This document shows, in pieces, positions 17,230 to 26,048 of a DNA stretch of 40,577 nt (its first letter is position 1; the number at the start of each line of letters is the position of its first letter). The notes beneath the pieces were generated by a model that saw only the letters and a list, made by a program, of their open reading frames with translations, did not search any database and was not told the origin of the DNA. The position numbers and the translations under genes are program-made. Source of the DNA: Candidatus Zixiibacteriota bacterium (GTDB lineage: Bacteria; Zixibacteria; MSB-5A5; GN15; FEB-12); contig JAJRUL010000025.1 of assembly GCA_024277795.1 (NCBI GenBank), positions 1 to 40,577 of the forward strand, written 5' to 3'.

Positions 17230-17883
17230 ATGACAAAACATTTTCAAAATGAGATAGAACGACTAAAGAAAAAGATTCTCTTGTTGGCATCATTAGTTGA
17301 AGAGGCTCTCCAAAATGCTGTAAAAGCTGTGGCCAACAATGATATGGAATTGGCCGTTGATGTCATCAAATCTGATGAGGCAATAGATACGTTAGAAATT
17401 GAAGTTGAAGAAGAGTGTCTCAAGATTCTTGCACTACATCAACCTGTTGCCGCTGATCTTCGTTATGTTGTAGCCGTATTGAAGATTAATAATGATTTGG
17501 AAAGAATAGCAGACTTGGCAGTCAACATCGCAAAAAGGGCAAAGGACCGTTTGAGTAAGACAAAGGTTGAGCCCCCTTTTGACCTCTCTGCTCTATTAGG
17601 TGCCGCTGTGGGGATGGTTAGAAGCAGTGTTGATGCGTTAGTACGGCAGGATACTGAATTGGCTCAACAGGTCCGTTGTGATGATGATCGTGTGGATGAA
17701 TTGCATGAGGAGGCGTTTCATGCAGTTGAACGGGAAATAATGAATGATCCTGCATCAGTGAGTTCTCTAATCAATATTTTGAGTGTTTCACGTAACCTTG
17801 AACGTATTGCTGACCATGCAACCAATATAGCTGAAGATGTAATATATATGATAGACGGTGAGATTGTTCGCCACGGTGGTTAA
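17230..17883 (+). CDS. phoU: Phosphate signalling and transport regulator PhoU
   Basis: The 217-residue protein has two tandem three-helix PhoU repeats (about 8-100 and 112-210). Each repeat ends with the expected metal-cluster motif: NNDLERIADLAVNIAKRA near 94-111 and RNLERIADHATNIAEDVIY near 190-208 (E-x-x-x-D pattern). PhoU links Pst transporter state to PhoR and represses the Pho regulon when phosphate is plentiful. It lies 21 bases behind pstB and ends the pst operon; the last transcript end is not obvious because no strong terminator follows. Confidence 0.95.
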   Translation: MTKHFQNEIERLKKKILLLASLVEEALQNAVKAVANNDMELAVDVIKSDEAIDTLEIEVEEECLKILALHQPVAADLRYVVAVLKINNDLERIADLAVNIAKRAKDRLSKTKVEPPFDLSALLGAAVGMVRSSVDALVRQDTELAQQVRCDDDRVDELHEEAFHAVEREIMNDPASVSSLINILSVSRNLERIADHATNIAEDVIYMIDGEIVRHGG

Positions 17884-18002
17884 TCGTGTGGATATTGGTT
17901 TACAGCATATAGCTGTTCAATCAGAAGCTTACATGAATAAATCAGTTGAGGGGGGTTGAATAGGAGTTATATTTTCAACTCTCGTATCCGATAATCTTCA
18001 AT

Positions 18003-18161
18003 ATGAAGACTATAATTACTACGATATTGTCAATTATATTCGGTTGGATCGGATGGTGGCTGGGAGATCTAGTTGGTTTATTTACTGCCTTGGTACTGAG
18101 TATGATTGGTTCTGGTGTTGGAATATATCTCGGTCGTCGTTTTGCTCAACAGTTCGACTAA
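18003..18161 (+). CDS. Small two-helix membrane protein of unknown function
   Basis: A 52-residue frame (ATG 18003, TAA 18159-18161) encodes a protein with two hydrophobic segments: about 3-20 (IITTILSIIFGWIGWWLG) and 25-44 (GLFTALVLSMIGSGVGIYLG), with the short charged tail RRFAQQFD. The pattern GWIGWWLG...GLFTA...GSGVGIYxGRR is one I associate with a widespread uncharacterised small inner-membrane protein. No clear Shine-Dalgarno precedes it. It lies 120 bases after phoU and before tRNA-Leu. The composition and clean frame make it a likely real gene. Confidence 0.7.
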   Translation: MKTIITTILSIIFGWIGWWLGDLVGLFTALVLSMIGSGVGIYLGRRFAQQFD

Positions 18162-18269
18162 ACCAAAGTTGCGTGAGTCATGGTTCCTATGGGCACATAG
18201 AAAACGTTCTTGCGCAATCGTTTGTTGATGTATAACTTATCGCCTGCCAAAAAAGCAGACGAAGTCTGT

Positions 18270-18358
18270 GCCGGAGTGGTGGAATTGGTAGACACCAGGG
18301 ACTTAAAATCCCTTGGTTCGTAAGGACCGTGCCGGTTCGAGTCCGGCCTCCGGCACCA
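18270..18358 (+). tRNA. tRNA-Leu (anticodon UAA)
   Basis: Acceptor stem gccggag (18270-18276) pairs with ctccggc (18348-18354), followed by A and an encoded CCA. The anticodon loop cttaaaa (18302-18308) gives anticodon TAA at 18304-18306. The long variable arm (class II) and ggttcgagtccgg T arm are present. Length 89 nt with CCA fits tRNA-Leu. Confidence 0.97.
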
Positions 18359-18472
18359 TAATGTTTGGTGCTACAAAATAACATATTATTACTCTGATTT
18401 ATTTCTATTTTATTCTGATAGTCTGTTATCATGATCTCGATTCCCAATCTCTTGTAAAGATGCGTTAAAACC

Positions 18473-18502
18473 TTGACATGATTGGATGGGGATATATATT
18501 AT
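18473..18502 (+). promoter_or_regulatory. Putative promoter of the cohesin/dockerin-like protein gene
   Basis: Perfect ttgaca (18473-18478) followed by tatatt (18495-18500, 16-nt spacer) or tattat (18497-18502, 18-nt spacer). Transcription would start near 18508. Confidence 0.65.
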
Positions 18503-18643
18503 AGCAACTCAATCTATGAGTCTACTCTCGTTTTTCGTTGGTCTTCGACATACATGCGGAAGAAAAGTACAACAAAGATTTACAGCTGTTAATCAACAGG
18601 GTATTTCTCATGCGTGGTTATTTCGGTTGTAGAGGAGGTGAGG

Positions 18644-21199
18644 ATGAGTCGTTCGATATTGGCAATCACTTTTGCAATGACAATACTGCTCAATGGCTTA
18701 GTATTGGCAAATACTGTGACAATTACAACATCAGCTGAATACGCTCCGGGTAAAATTGAACCCAACTCTCCAGCAACTTTTGTTGTCAATTGGGATGTAA
18801 TCACTGGTCCAATACGGGCAGCTTCAAATGGGTTTCGTCTGTTTATGTCCACTACGCCGGATAACAGCGGTGAAGTGGCGGGGAACTTTGCACCTGTCTC
18901 GATCGACTCAGTCACCTATGATGCTGTATTATCATCCTACTTTGATGGCGGTATTTTCTATACCCCATTTTCTTTCGATGGTATGGATGCCGACACAGCC
19001 ACAGTTAGTGGCTTTGGTATCTCTGTCTTGATTCCTGCTGGCACCAATCTCAACGTTCTTAGTTTTACAGCTACTCCATCTGTCGAAGGTCAGTATTTCT
19101 GCATCGACTCGACATTCTATCCTCCAGGTGGAGCATGGGCGTGGGTCGGTGCAACAACACCTGTACAGTGGGGAGGGCCGTACTGTTATTTGGTTGAGAG
19201 TTTACCTTGTAAAAAAGCTCCGGTTTTTGATCTCTGTCCGCAGGGTGTTTCAACACAATCACACTGTGAGTCATTTGTACAAGTACTAGGCATAACGGAT
19301 GCTTGTGGGTACCCTGTGACAGAAGAATACAAATTCAGGATACTTTCAGGTCCCGGTAAAATGGTCGACAGTACAGGTGATCTGGGAACATGGGAGTGGT
19401 CACCTGGGTTATCGGATGTTGGCATTCATACTGTTACTATATCAGCCAGTAGTCCAACCAATACTGATGCTGATTCCTGTTCATTTGATGTTGTCGTAAC
19501 AAATGCAGGAGCATCGTTTGTTTCAGGATGTGAGGTGATGGCGACATGTTCTCAGGCGGCGGTGACAAAGACTATTACTGCTGTTTCCGACGATTGTGAT
19601 CCTATTTGGTATACAATCGAGAATATCACGGGGCTTATTGGTAGTGATGCTGTGTCAATCGATTCGTTGACCGGCGAAGTTACATTTCAACCTGATCCAA
19701 CTACTTGTGGACATATCGTAACAACAACAGTTGGTGCTACCGATGGTGCCATTACTAATACATGTGATATCACATTTGAGGTTCTTTGTTGTTCTAATTT
19801 AGGTTTCGCAATCGAAAAAACACATATGAGTTTTCAAGGTGGGCATGAACAAGTTGATGTTTTCCAAACACAAGGTTCAGATATTATAGGAGGTTTTGAT
19901 TTTCTGATTGCTTATGACGCTTCTGCTCTTTCTTTCCAGACTGCTGTTGAAGGTGATCTCTATTCAGCGTGCGGGTGGGAATACTTTACGTATCGTTATG
20001 GTACCACTGGTAATTGTAATGGAGGCTGCCCAAGTGGTTTGATTCGCGTCGTAGGTATGGCTGAAACTAATAATGGTCCGAACCACCCGATTTTTGATTG
20101 TAGTCTTGCGCTTAACGAGACATTTTTTACGCTCGACTTTCTTGTCACTGACAATCGAACATACGAGTGTCAATATATCCCGATTCAATTCATCTGGTTG
20201 GATTGTAATGACAACCTGCTATCAAACCAAACAGGTGATACAGCATTTATTTCACAATCAGTTTTTAGCTTTGAGGGCACAGATATTACAGCTTCATTGG
20301 CTACGTTCCCAACTTATGGTGGGGCACCTCAACAATGCGAAACATCCGGTGGTAATGGAAAGCCTTCACCTGTACGCTTTGTGAACTATATCAATGGAGG
20401 TGTTGATATTGCTTGTGCTGATTCCATTGATTTTCGAGGTGACTTAAATCTAAATGGTGTTGCTGAAGAGGTCGCCGATGCTGTTTTGTTTAGCAATTAT
20501 TTTGTGTATGGGGTAGGTGCTTTTTCTACAAATGTAGAAGGACAGATTGCTGCATCTGATGTGAATGCTGATGGTGTTCCTTTGTCGGTAGGTGATCTTG
20601 TCTACCTGATTCGAGTAATTGTTGGTGATGTTTTACCGATCCCGAAATCAGTTCCGGTGGAAGTCGATATTCAGATTGAAGAGTCGGGCATTCTCTCGGT
20701 TGCAACTGAGCTAGGTGCGGTTGCTGTTCTGGTTGAGGGAGAGGTTGTCCCAGAATTGATGGCAGAAGAAATGACAATGCGATATGCCTTTGATTCTGAA
20801 TTAGGTGCTACGAGAATTCTGGTTTACTCTATGAAGAAAGGAATGAGTTTTAGGGGCGACTTCTTGCGAACCAATGGTAAAGTGTTAAGCTTTGACATGG
20901 CTCTTTATGATGGTACGCCTGTTAGGGCAAAAATACAACCAACATCTTGTTCGTTAATGCAGAACTATCCAAACCCGTTCAATCCTAAGACTACAATACG
21001 GTTTGAGTTGCCAGTAATGTCAACCTATGAGTTAGTTATTTTTAATGTTTCGGGTCAGGAAGTGGATCGTTTTGAAGGGTATGAAATAGGTGCAGTTGAG
21101 GTCGAGTGGGACGGCTCAAATATTGCAACTGGTATCTATTTCTATCGTTTGACAGTGGGAGATTATTCTGAGACTCGGAAAATGATTCTACTGAAGTAA
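18644..21199 (+). CDS. Large secreted protein with cohesin-like, dockerin-like and FNP-type C-terminal domains
   Basis: Start set at ATG 18644 behind a near-perfect aggaggtg (18633-18640); the frame is open further upstream but has no such site. The 851-residue product has a signal peptide (about 1-23), a beta-rich Cys-containing domain (about 25-185), two Ig-like domains with paired cysteines (about 190-380), a cohesin-like domain (about 382-520, GGFDFLIAYDASALSF), and a dockerin-like pair of Ca-binding loops (GDLNLNG near 599 and SDVNADG near 645). A beta domain follows, then the C-terminal sorting-type domain (about 771-851, NYPNPFNPKT, then ATGIYFYRLTVGD, KMILLK). It is thus probably exported, processed and held at the cell surface. 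The fold assignments of the first three domains are by pattern, not search. It stands alone between two tRNA genes. Confidence 0.85.
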   Translation: MSRSILAITFAMTILLNGLVLANTVTITTSAEYAPGKIEPNSPATFVVNWDVITGPIRAASNGFRLFMSTTPDNSGEVAGNFAPVSIDSVTYDAVLSSYFDGGIFYTPFSFDGMDADTATVSGFGISVLIPAGTNLNVLSFTATPSVEGQYFCIDSTFYPPGGAWAWVGATTPVQWGGPYCYLVESLPCKKAPVFDLCPQGVSTQSHCESFVQVLGITDACGYPVTEEYKFRILSGPGKMVDSTGDLGTWEWSPGLSDVGIHTVTISASSPTNTDADSCSFDVVVTNAGASFVSGCEVMATCSQAAVTKTITAVSDDCDPIWYTIENITGLIGSDAVSIDSLTGEVTFQPDPTTCGHIVTTTVGATDGAITNTCDITFEVLCCSNLGFAIEKTHMSFQGGHEQVDVFQTQGSDIIGGFDFLIAYDASALSFQTAVEGDLYSACGWEYFTYRYGTTGNCNGGCPSGLIRVVGMAETNNGPNHPIFDCSLALNETFFTLDFLVTDNRTYECQYIPIQFIWLDCNDNLLSNQTGDTAFISQSVFSFEGTDITASLATFPTYGGAPQQCETSGGNGKPSPVRFVNYINGGVDIACADSIDFRGDLNLNGVAEEVADAVLFSNYFVYGVGAFSTNVEGQIAASDVNADGVPLSVGDLVYLIRVIVGDVLPIPKSVPVEVDIQIEESGILSVATELGAVAVLVEGEVVPELMAEEMTMRYAFDSELGATRILVYSMKKGMSFRGDFLRTNGKVLSFDMALYDGTPVRAKIQPTSCSLMQNYPNPFNPKTTIRFELPVMSTYELVIFNVSGQEVDRFEGYEIGAVEVEWDGSNIATGIYFYRLTVGDYSETRKMILLK

Positions 21200-21242
21200 T
21201 ATTTTTCTGTTGTTTAAGAAAAATATTGTCTATTGGATAAAC

Positions 21243-21272
21243 TTAAGGCATCACTTTCTGGTGATGCCTTAA
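21243..21272 (+). terminator. Stem-loop behind the secreted protein gene (probable transcript end)
   Basis: Perfect 12-bp stem ttaaggcatcac (21243-21254) / gtgatgccttaa (21261-21272) with a 6-nt loop. There is no T tract, so it may act with Rho or as an mRNA-stabilising end. A second AU-only dyad, aatatttttct (21198-21208) / agaaaaatatt (21217-21227), begins inside the stop codon. Confidence 0.6.
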
Positions 21273-21342
21273 ATCGTTTCGGGAGAATGTACTTCACTTA
21301 CTCCTAATCTTTTCAATAAATATTCGATATTTGATTTAATCT

Positions 21343-21370
21343 CTTGAAAAACTCTTGTCTCATTGTATAT
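21343..21370 (+). promoter_or_regulatory. Putative promoter of tRNA-Thr
   Basis: ttgaaa (21343-21348), 16-nt spacer, tatatt (21365-21370). About 50 bases upstream of the mature tRNA 5' end. Confidence 0.5.
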
Positions 21371-21419
21371 TAGCCGACTTAATAGAGTGATGTGCACAAC
21401 TACATCATTTGATAATACA

Positions 21420-21492
<73 letters not shown>

Positions 21493-21820
21493 TCTCTTAG
21501 ATCGCATTCCACAAGTATATGTATTGCAGGTTTTATTCTTGACTTATTTCAACAAAATGCGATATTTATTGATGTGACAGGTTTAAGAGGGTGGACTTGC
21601 TCCATCATGAAGTAACGATCGCCTGCACAGTTTCATTCACGAAGATTAGATTTATTCTTAGAAAAAACATCTAAAACCTCATTCACTCTTTGCAATCATA
21701 TTGCCGTTGTCGTGAGTAGTAAGGGAGGTGGTAAGCCAAGATATAGGCTCTGTTACTGTCGTTCATATCATAGCAATTCCGTTAAGGAGTAACATTATTT
21801 TTCTTTTCTTTGGAGGAGAT
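21493..21820. other. Upstream region of the protease gene
   Basis: No gene. A possible -35 ttgact (21539-21544) is followed by weak -10 candidates near 21563, which would give a leader of roughly 245 nt. A strong but unused Shine-Dalgarno-like gggaggtgg lies near 21723-21731, in front of a GTG-started upstream extension of the protease frame that I reject. Confidence 0.4.
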
Positions 21821-24800
21821 ATGAAAAAGAGTCTGACCGCGTTTTTGACATTGTTTTTCCTCACTTCGGTGATCGCATTTGCCGGTTCAGGTCCCTCAGT
21901 GAATCAGCAATCGAATCCTACAAACAGTTTTGGGGATCATTCAGGACAGATTATCCCAGGACAATACATTGTCGTACTTAAGAATGATCGTTCGGCTTTG
22001 CCACGTTCAGCAGCTGAAGTTTCTTCAATCGCATCGAATGTGGGTGCTTTGCCGAAAAATATTTATACGACAGCACTTAGTGGTTTCTCAGGAGCTTTGA
22101 CTGATGCTCAAGTGCGTGCTTTGAAGGCTAATCCTGCTGTAGACTATATTGAGCCGGATCGAACAATCAGCATGTATGCACAAACAGTTCCATGGGGAAT
22201 ATCTCACATCAATTCACAAACTGCTCATAGTCGTGGTGTAACAGGTTCAACAGTAAAAGTTGGCGTTATAGATACGGGAATTGATCATGGTCATCCAGAC
22301 CTTGCGGCAAATTATGCAGGCGGCATAGATTTTGTTAATGGTGATAATGATCCAATGGATGACAATGGTCACGGGACCCACGTTTCAGGAACTATAGCCG
22401 CTATCGATAACAATATTGGTGTACTTGGTGTTGCTCCCTCAGTAAGCCTTTATGGTATTAAAGTTCTTGATGGTGCTGGAAGCGGAACATTTTCCAATGT
22501 TATAGCAGGTATTGATTGGGCTGCTAACAATGGCATGAATGTTGTGAACATGAGTTTGGGGGCCTCTTCAGGTACCGCTGCGCTTCAACAGGCATGCGAT
22601 AATGCTTATGCCTCTGGCGTTCTCATTTGTGGTGCAGCAGGAAACGATTATGGTTGGCCAATTGGATATCCAGCAAAATATTCATCTGTTGTTGCAGTAA
22701 CCTCAATTGACCAGAATAATAGACTTTCGAACTTTTCTAATGTAGGTCCCGAAGCAGAAGTTACTGCTCCCGGTTCATCTGTCTACTCGACTTATGCTGG
22801 TGGCGGTTATGCAACTTTGAGCGGTACCAGTATGGCTACTCCACATGCAGCAGGCGTGGCAGCTTTGATCTGGGCAACAGGCAATTATACGTCTGTATCT
22901 GCAGTTCGTAATCGATTGACTAGTACTTGTACTGATATCGGCCCTGCTGGTCGCGACAATGATTTTGGTTATGGTATTGTGAATGCTGATGCCGCTACAG
23001 CGGGTGCAGGTAATCCAGCACCTGTGGCTGATTTTAGTGGTACACCAACTTCTGGTTGTGCAGCATTGTCTGTTAGCTTTACTGATCTTTCAACAAATGC
23101 TACTTCTTGGAGCTGGGACTTTGGTGACGGTGGAACATCTACTGCACAGAACCCTAACCATACGTATAATAACCCTGGCACATATACTGTCTCTTTGACA
23201 GCAACAGGTGCAGGTGGTTCGAATGTTAATACGAAGAACGGTTATATTACTGTAAATGGTGGACCAACTGCAGGTTTCTCAGGAACACCCGTTTCTGGTA
23301 CAGAACCTTTGACAGTTAACTTCACCGATCAGTCATCGGGTGCTACTTCTTGGAGTTGGGATTTCGGTGACGGTGGAACATCTACTGTACAAAACCCGAG
23401 CCATACATATAATGTGGCTGGAACGTATACAGTTACTCAGACTGTAACAAATGCGTGTGGAACAAACCAGTCAGTTCGTACGAATTACATTACGGTCAAC
23501 CCGTGTGTAACTCCTACTGCAGGTTTTGTTGGTGCGCCAACTTCTGGTGATTATCCTTTGACTGTCAGCTTCACCGATCAGTCTAGTAATGCGGCATCGT
23601 ATAGCTGGGATTTTGGTGATGGTAATACTTCAACGGCGAAGAACCCAAGTAATACCTACACTGTGGCAGGAACATACACAGTTACGCAGACAGTAAGTAA
23701 TGCTTGCGGAACAAACCAATCTGTGATGACTAATTATATCACAGTCACCACACCACCGTGTAATCCACCTGTAGTGAGTTTTACTGGTACGCCGACAACA
23801 GGAAGCGCACCAATGACTGTGAGCTTCACTGATCAGACGTCTAATAATCCAACGAGTTGGAATTGGGACTTCGGTGATGGTGGCACATCAACTGCACAGA
23901 ACCCAAACTATACGTATAATAATGCCGGTACATATACAGTCACTCTGACAGCAACGAATGCTTGTGGTACTAACCAGTTAGTACAGACTAATTATATAAC
24001 AGTCAACACAGGTCCCGTGGCTGGCGAAGGCTTTATTCTTTCGCGTAATCCCGATTTTTCGACTGATGATCGTACGTTTACGCGGAACGAAACAATGTAT
24101 ATCAAGATGTGGACTGATGTCGTAAACTTTAATGATATCAATCGTGCACGTTTTGAGTTAAAGGATAACAATATTGGTGATAAAGATCGCCAACCGTTAA
24201 CTAATAACTTTGACAATACATATACGGCATCATATAATTTGGCTAATCTGCCTAACAACGAGACTAGTTGGACTTGGAAGGGTGAAGCCAAAGACAATTC
24301 CAAGAATTCATATAAACCAACTGCTAATATTACCATAACAGCAGGACCACCACCAGCTCCAGTAGCTGATTTCAGTGGCACACCTGTTACAGGTACTGAG
24401 CCGTTGACTGTGAATTTCTCAGACCTTTCAACTAATAGCCCTACTAGTTGGGCATGGGACTTTGGTGATGGTGGTACTTCTACCGCACAAAATCCAAGTC
24501 ATACATATAACGTAGCAGGTACATATACTGTAAGCATGACAGCTACAAATGCTGGTGGTTCTAACCAGATGGTTAAAACGAACTACATTACTGTCAATAC
24601 ATGTGTTGCTCCTGTTGCAGGTTTCAGTGGAACTCCAGTATCTGGTGACTATCCTCTGGTAGTAAACTTCACAGACCAATCGACCAACGCATCTACGTAC
24701 AGTTGGGACTTTGGTGATGGAAACACGTCTACTGCCTCAAACCCAAGTCATACATATACTGCCGCAGGCACTTATACTGTATCTCAGACTGTTACCAATG

Positions 24801-25744
24801 GCTGTGGATCAAATCAGTCGGTAATGACCAATTACATTACTGTGACAACACCACCATGTAATCCACCAGTTGCAAGTTTTAGTGGTACACCTACTACAGG
24901 TAATGCACCGATGCTTGTAACATTTACTGATATGACGACTAACAGTCCTACCAGTTGGGCATGGGATTTTGGTGATGGCGGAACTTCAACAGCACAAAAC
25001 CCGAGCTACACATATAGTACCGCAGGTACCTATACTGTGAGTTTGACCGCTACAAATGCTTGTGGTACAGATCAGTCAGTCATGACTAATTACATCACAG
25101 TCAATGCTGGTGGTCCTGTAACGGGTGAAGGATTCATCCTCTCACGTAATCCTGATTTTTCAACTGATGACAGAGTGTTTAGTCGTACAGAAACGATCTA
25201 TATGAAACTCTGGACAGATGTTGTAAACTTTAACGATCTCAGCAAGAATCGTTGGGAGTTGAAGGATCAGAATAAGAACAAGATCCGTCAGAACTTCACG
25301 AATAACTTCGACAACACGTATACGGCCGCATTCACTTTGGCAAACCTTCCATCAAATGCAACAAGCTGGACATGGAAAGGTGAAGCGAAGGATAATGCTG
25401 GCAACAGCTATAAACCATCAACAACTATAACAGTTAATGCTGGTGCGGCTGGTCTTAATGCTGAAAGTAATTCTATTTCAGCTTTAAGTCTTGCATTGTC
25501 GAACTATCCGAATCCGTTTAATCCAACTACAACAATTTCCTTTACTGTCCCGACATCTTCACAGGTGTCAGTTGTTGTGTATAACATCAACGGGCGTGAA
25601 GTTGAAACGCTTGTAGATGGATTCTTTAACGCTGGTGTATATGAGGTAGACTTTGATGCATCAAGATTAGCATCAGGTATCTATTTCTATAAACTGACGA
25701 CAGGTGATCAAACTGAAACGAAGAAGATGCTTCTTCTGAAGTAA
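21821..25744 (+). CDS. Secreted subtilisin-like (S8) protease with seven PKD domains and FNP-type C-terminus
   Basis: Start at ATG 21821 (ggaggag at 21812-21818), giving 1307 residues. Order: signal peptide (about 1-20), I9 propeptide inhibitor (about 45-118, GQYIVVLKND...NPAVDYIEPD), S8 catalytic domain with D151 (VIDTGID), H184 (NGHGTHVSG) and S337 (GTSMATPHAAG). Then follow PKD1-PKD4 (about 400-730, each with WDFGDG and a tYTVxxT-type strand), an unnamed beta module X1 (about 730-845, GFILSRNPDFSTDDR), PKD5-PKD7 (about 847-1095), a second copy X2 (about 1095-1208), and the C-terminal domain (about 1223-1307, NYPNPFNPTT, SGIYFYKLTTGD, KMLLLK). The catalytic triad is intact, so it should be active after propeptide removal outside the inner membrane. 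PKD arrays usually act as spacers or bind polymer substrates. The same type of C-terminus is found on the 18644-21199 protein. Confidence 0.95.
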   Translation: MKKSLTAFLTLFFLTSVIAFAGSGPSVNQQSNPTNSFGDHSGQIIPGQYIVVLKNDRSALPRSAAEVSSIASNVGALPKNIYTTALSGFSGALTDAQVRALKANPAVDYIEPDRTISMYAQTVPWGISHINSQTAHSRGVTGSTVKVGVIDTGIDHGHPDLAANYAGGIDFVNGDNDPMDDNGHGTHVSGTIAAIDNNIGVLGVAPSVSLYGIKVLDGAGSGTFSNVIAGIDWAANNGMNVVNMSLGASSGTAALQQACDNAYASGVLICGAAGNDYGWPIGYPAKYSSVVAVTSIDQNNRLSNFSNVGPEAEVTAPGSSVYSTYAGGGYATLSGTSMATPHAAGVAALIWATGNYTSVSAVRNRLTSTCTDIGPAGRDNDFGYGIVNADAATAGAGNPAPVADFSGTPTSGCAALSVSFTDLSTNATSWSWDFGDGGTSTAQNPNHTYNNPGTYTVSLTATGAGGSNVNTKNGYITVNGGPTAGFSGTPVSGTEPLTVNFTDQSSGATSWSWDFGDGGTSTVQNPSHTYNVAGTYTVTQTVTNACGTNQSVRTNYITVNPCVTPTAGFVGAPTSGDYPLTVSFTDQSSNAASYSWDFGDGNTSTAKNPSNTYTVAGTYTVTQTVSNACGTNQSVMTNYITVTTPPCNPPVVSFTGTPTTGSAPMTVSFTDQTSNNPTSWNWDFGDGGTSTAQNPNYTYNNAGTYTVTLTATNACGTNQLVQTNYITVNTGPVAGEGFILSRNPDFSTDDRTFTRNETMYIKMWTDVVNFNDINRARFELKDNNIGDKDRQPLTNNFDNTYTASYNLANLPNNETSWTWKGEAKDNSKNSYKPTANITITAGPPPAPVADFSGTPVTGTEPLTVNFSDLSTNSPTSWAWDFGDGGTSTAQNPSHTYNVAGTYTVSMTATNAGGSNQMVKTNYITVNTCVAPVAGFSGTPVSGDYPLVVNFTDQSTNASTYSWDFGDGNTSTASNPSHTYTAAGTYTVSQTVTNGCGSNQSVMTNYITVTTPPCNPPVASFSGTPTTGNAPMLVTFTDMTTNSPTSWAWDFGDGGTSTAQNPSYTYSTAGTYTVSLTATNACGTDQSVMTNYITVNAGGPVTGEGFILSRNPDFSTDDRVFSRTETIYMKLWTDVVNFNDLSKNRWELKDQNKNKIRQNFTNNFDNTYTAAFTLANLPSNATSWTWKGEAKDNAGNSYKPSTTITVNAGAAGLNAESNSISALSLALSNYPNPFNPTTTISFTVPTSSQVSVVVYNINGREVETLVDGFFNAGVYEVDFDASRLASGIYFYKLTTGDQTETKKMLLLK
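23261..25440 (+). repeat. Diverged tandem duplication (3 PKD + X module) within the protease gene
   Basis: Unit 1 (about 23261-24357) encodes PKD2-PKD3-PKD4-X1 and unit 2 (about 24361-25440) encodes PKD5-PKD6-PKD7-X2. Matching members are more alike than neighbours: PKD3 and PKD6 share YSWDFGDGNTSTA and end in NYITVTTPPCN, and X1 and X2 share GFILSRNPDFSTDDR and WTDVVNFND. At the DNA level many synonymous positions differ. Confidence 0.85.
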
Positions 25745-25763
25745 TACAGGCTTTCATTTTCTC

Positions 25764-25798
25764 AAAGCCCGGTTGCATTAGCAACTGGGCTTTTTTTT
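25764..25798 (+). terminator. Intrinsic terminator of the protease gene
   Basis: Stem agcccggttgc / gcaactgggct (one G-T pair; left arm 25766-25776, right arm from 25781), short loop, then eight T residues (25791-25798). Confidence 0.93.
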
Positions 25799-26048
25799 GA
25801 AATATGGATGATATTTACATTATTCTTAGTATCGTCTGTGATCTGTTATCTTACCTGTGTACAAGGACATACGGTAATTATGTTGTTTTACGGTTTAGCA
25901 AAACGGCAAAATCACATACCGATTACCCTTGAATAACGATGTTAATTTTCATATCTTACTCAAGAGAATAAAGTTAGATTTGTCTATGAATGACTGATCT
26001 TGAAAAAGTCCACGGTCGATTGTTAACCGTTCACCAAGAGGGTTTTGC
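25799..26048. other. Intergenic region before the aminotransferase gene
   Basis: No gene seen. I looked for a T-box (agggtggnaccgcg) or a Trp/Tyr-rich leader peptide with attenuator and found neither. The last bases caagaggg serve as a modest ribosome binding site for ATG 26049. Confidence 0.45.

Larger units (their letters stand above)
18162..18643. other. Intergenic stretch around tRNA-Leu, with a long leader for the next gene
   Basis: Apart from tRNA-Leu it contains a possible -10 tataac (18231-18236) for that tRNA, the promoter described at 18473, and a leader of about 135 nt before the ATG at 18644. The leader has a short hairpin ctgtt (18586-18590) / aacag (18595-18599). No other gene seen. 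Confidence 0.5.

Noticed and set aside
21728-21820. GTG-started upstream extension of the protease frame behind gggaggtgg
   Set aside because: The extension would put 31 residues before a normal signal peptide, and ATG 21821 has its own strong ggaggag.
23020-25440. Repeats that could be mistaken for a CRISPR or tandem DNA array
   Set aside because: The repetition is explained by PKD and X protein domains in one continuous reading frame; there are no identical short repeats with unique spacers.
25799-26048. T-box or tryptophan attenuator before the aminotransferase gene
   Set aside because: Neither the T-box core nor a short Trp- or Tyr-rich leader peptide with alternative hairpins is present.
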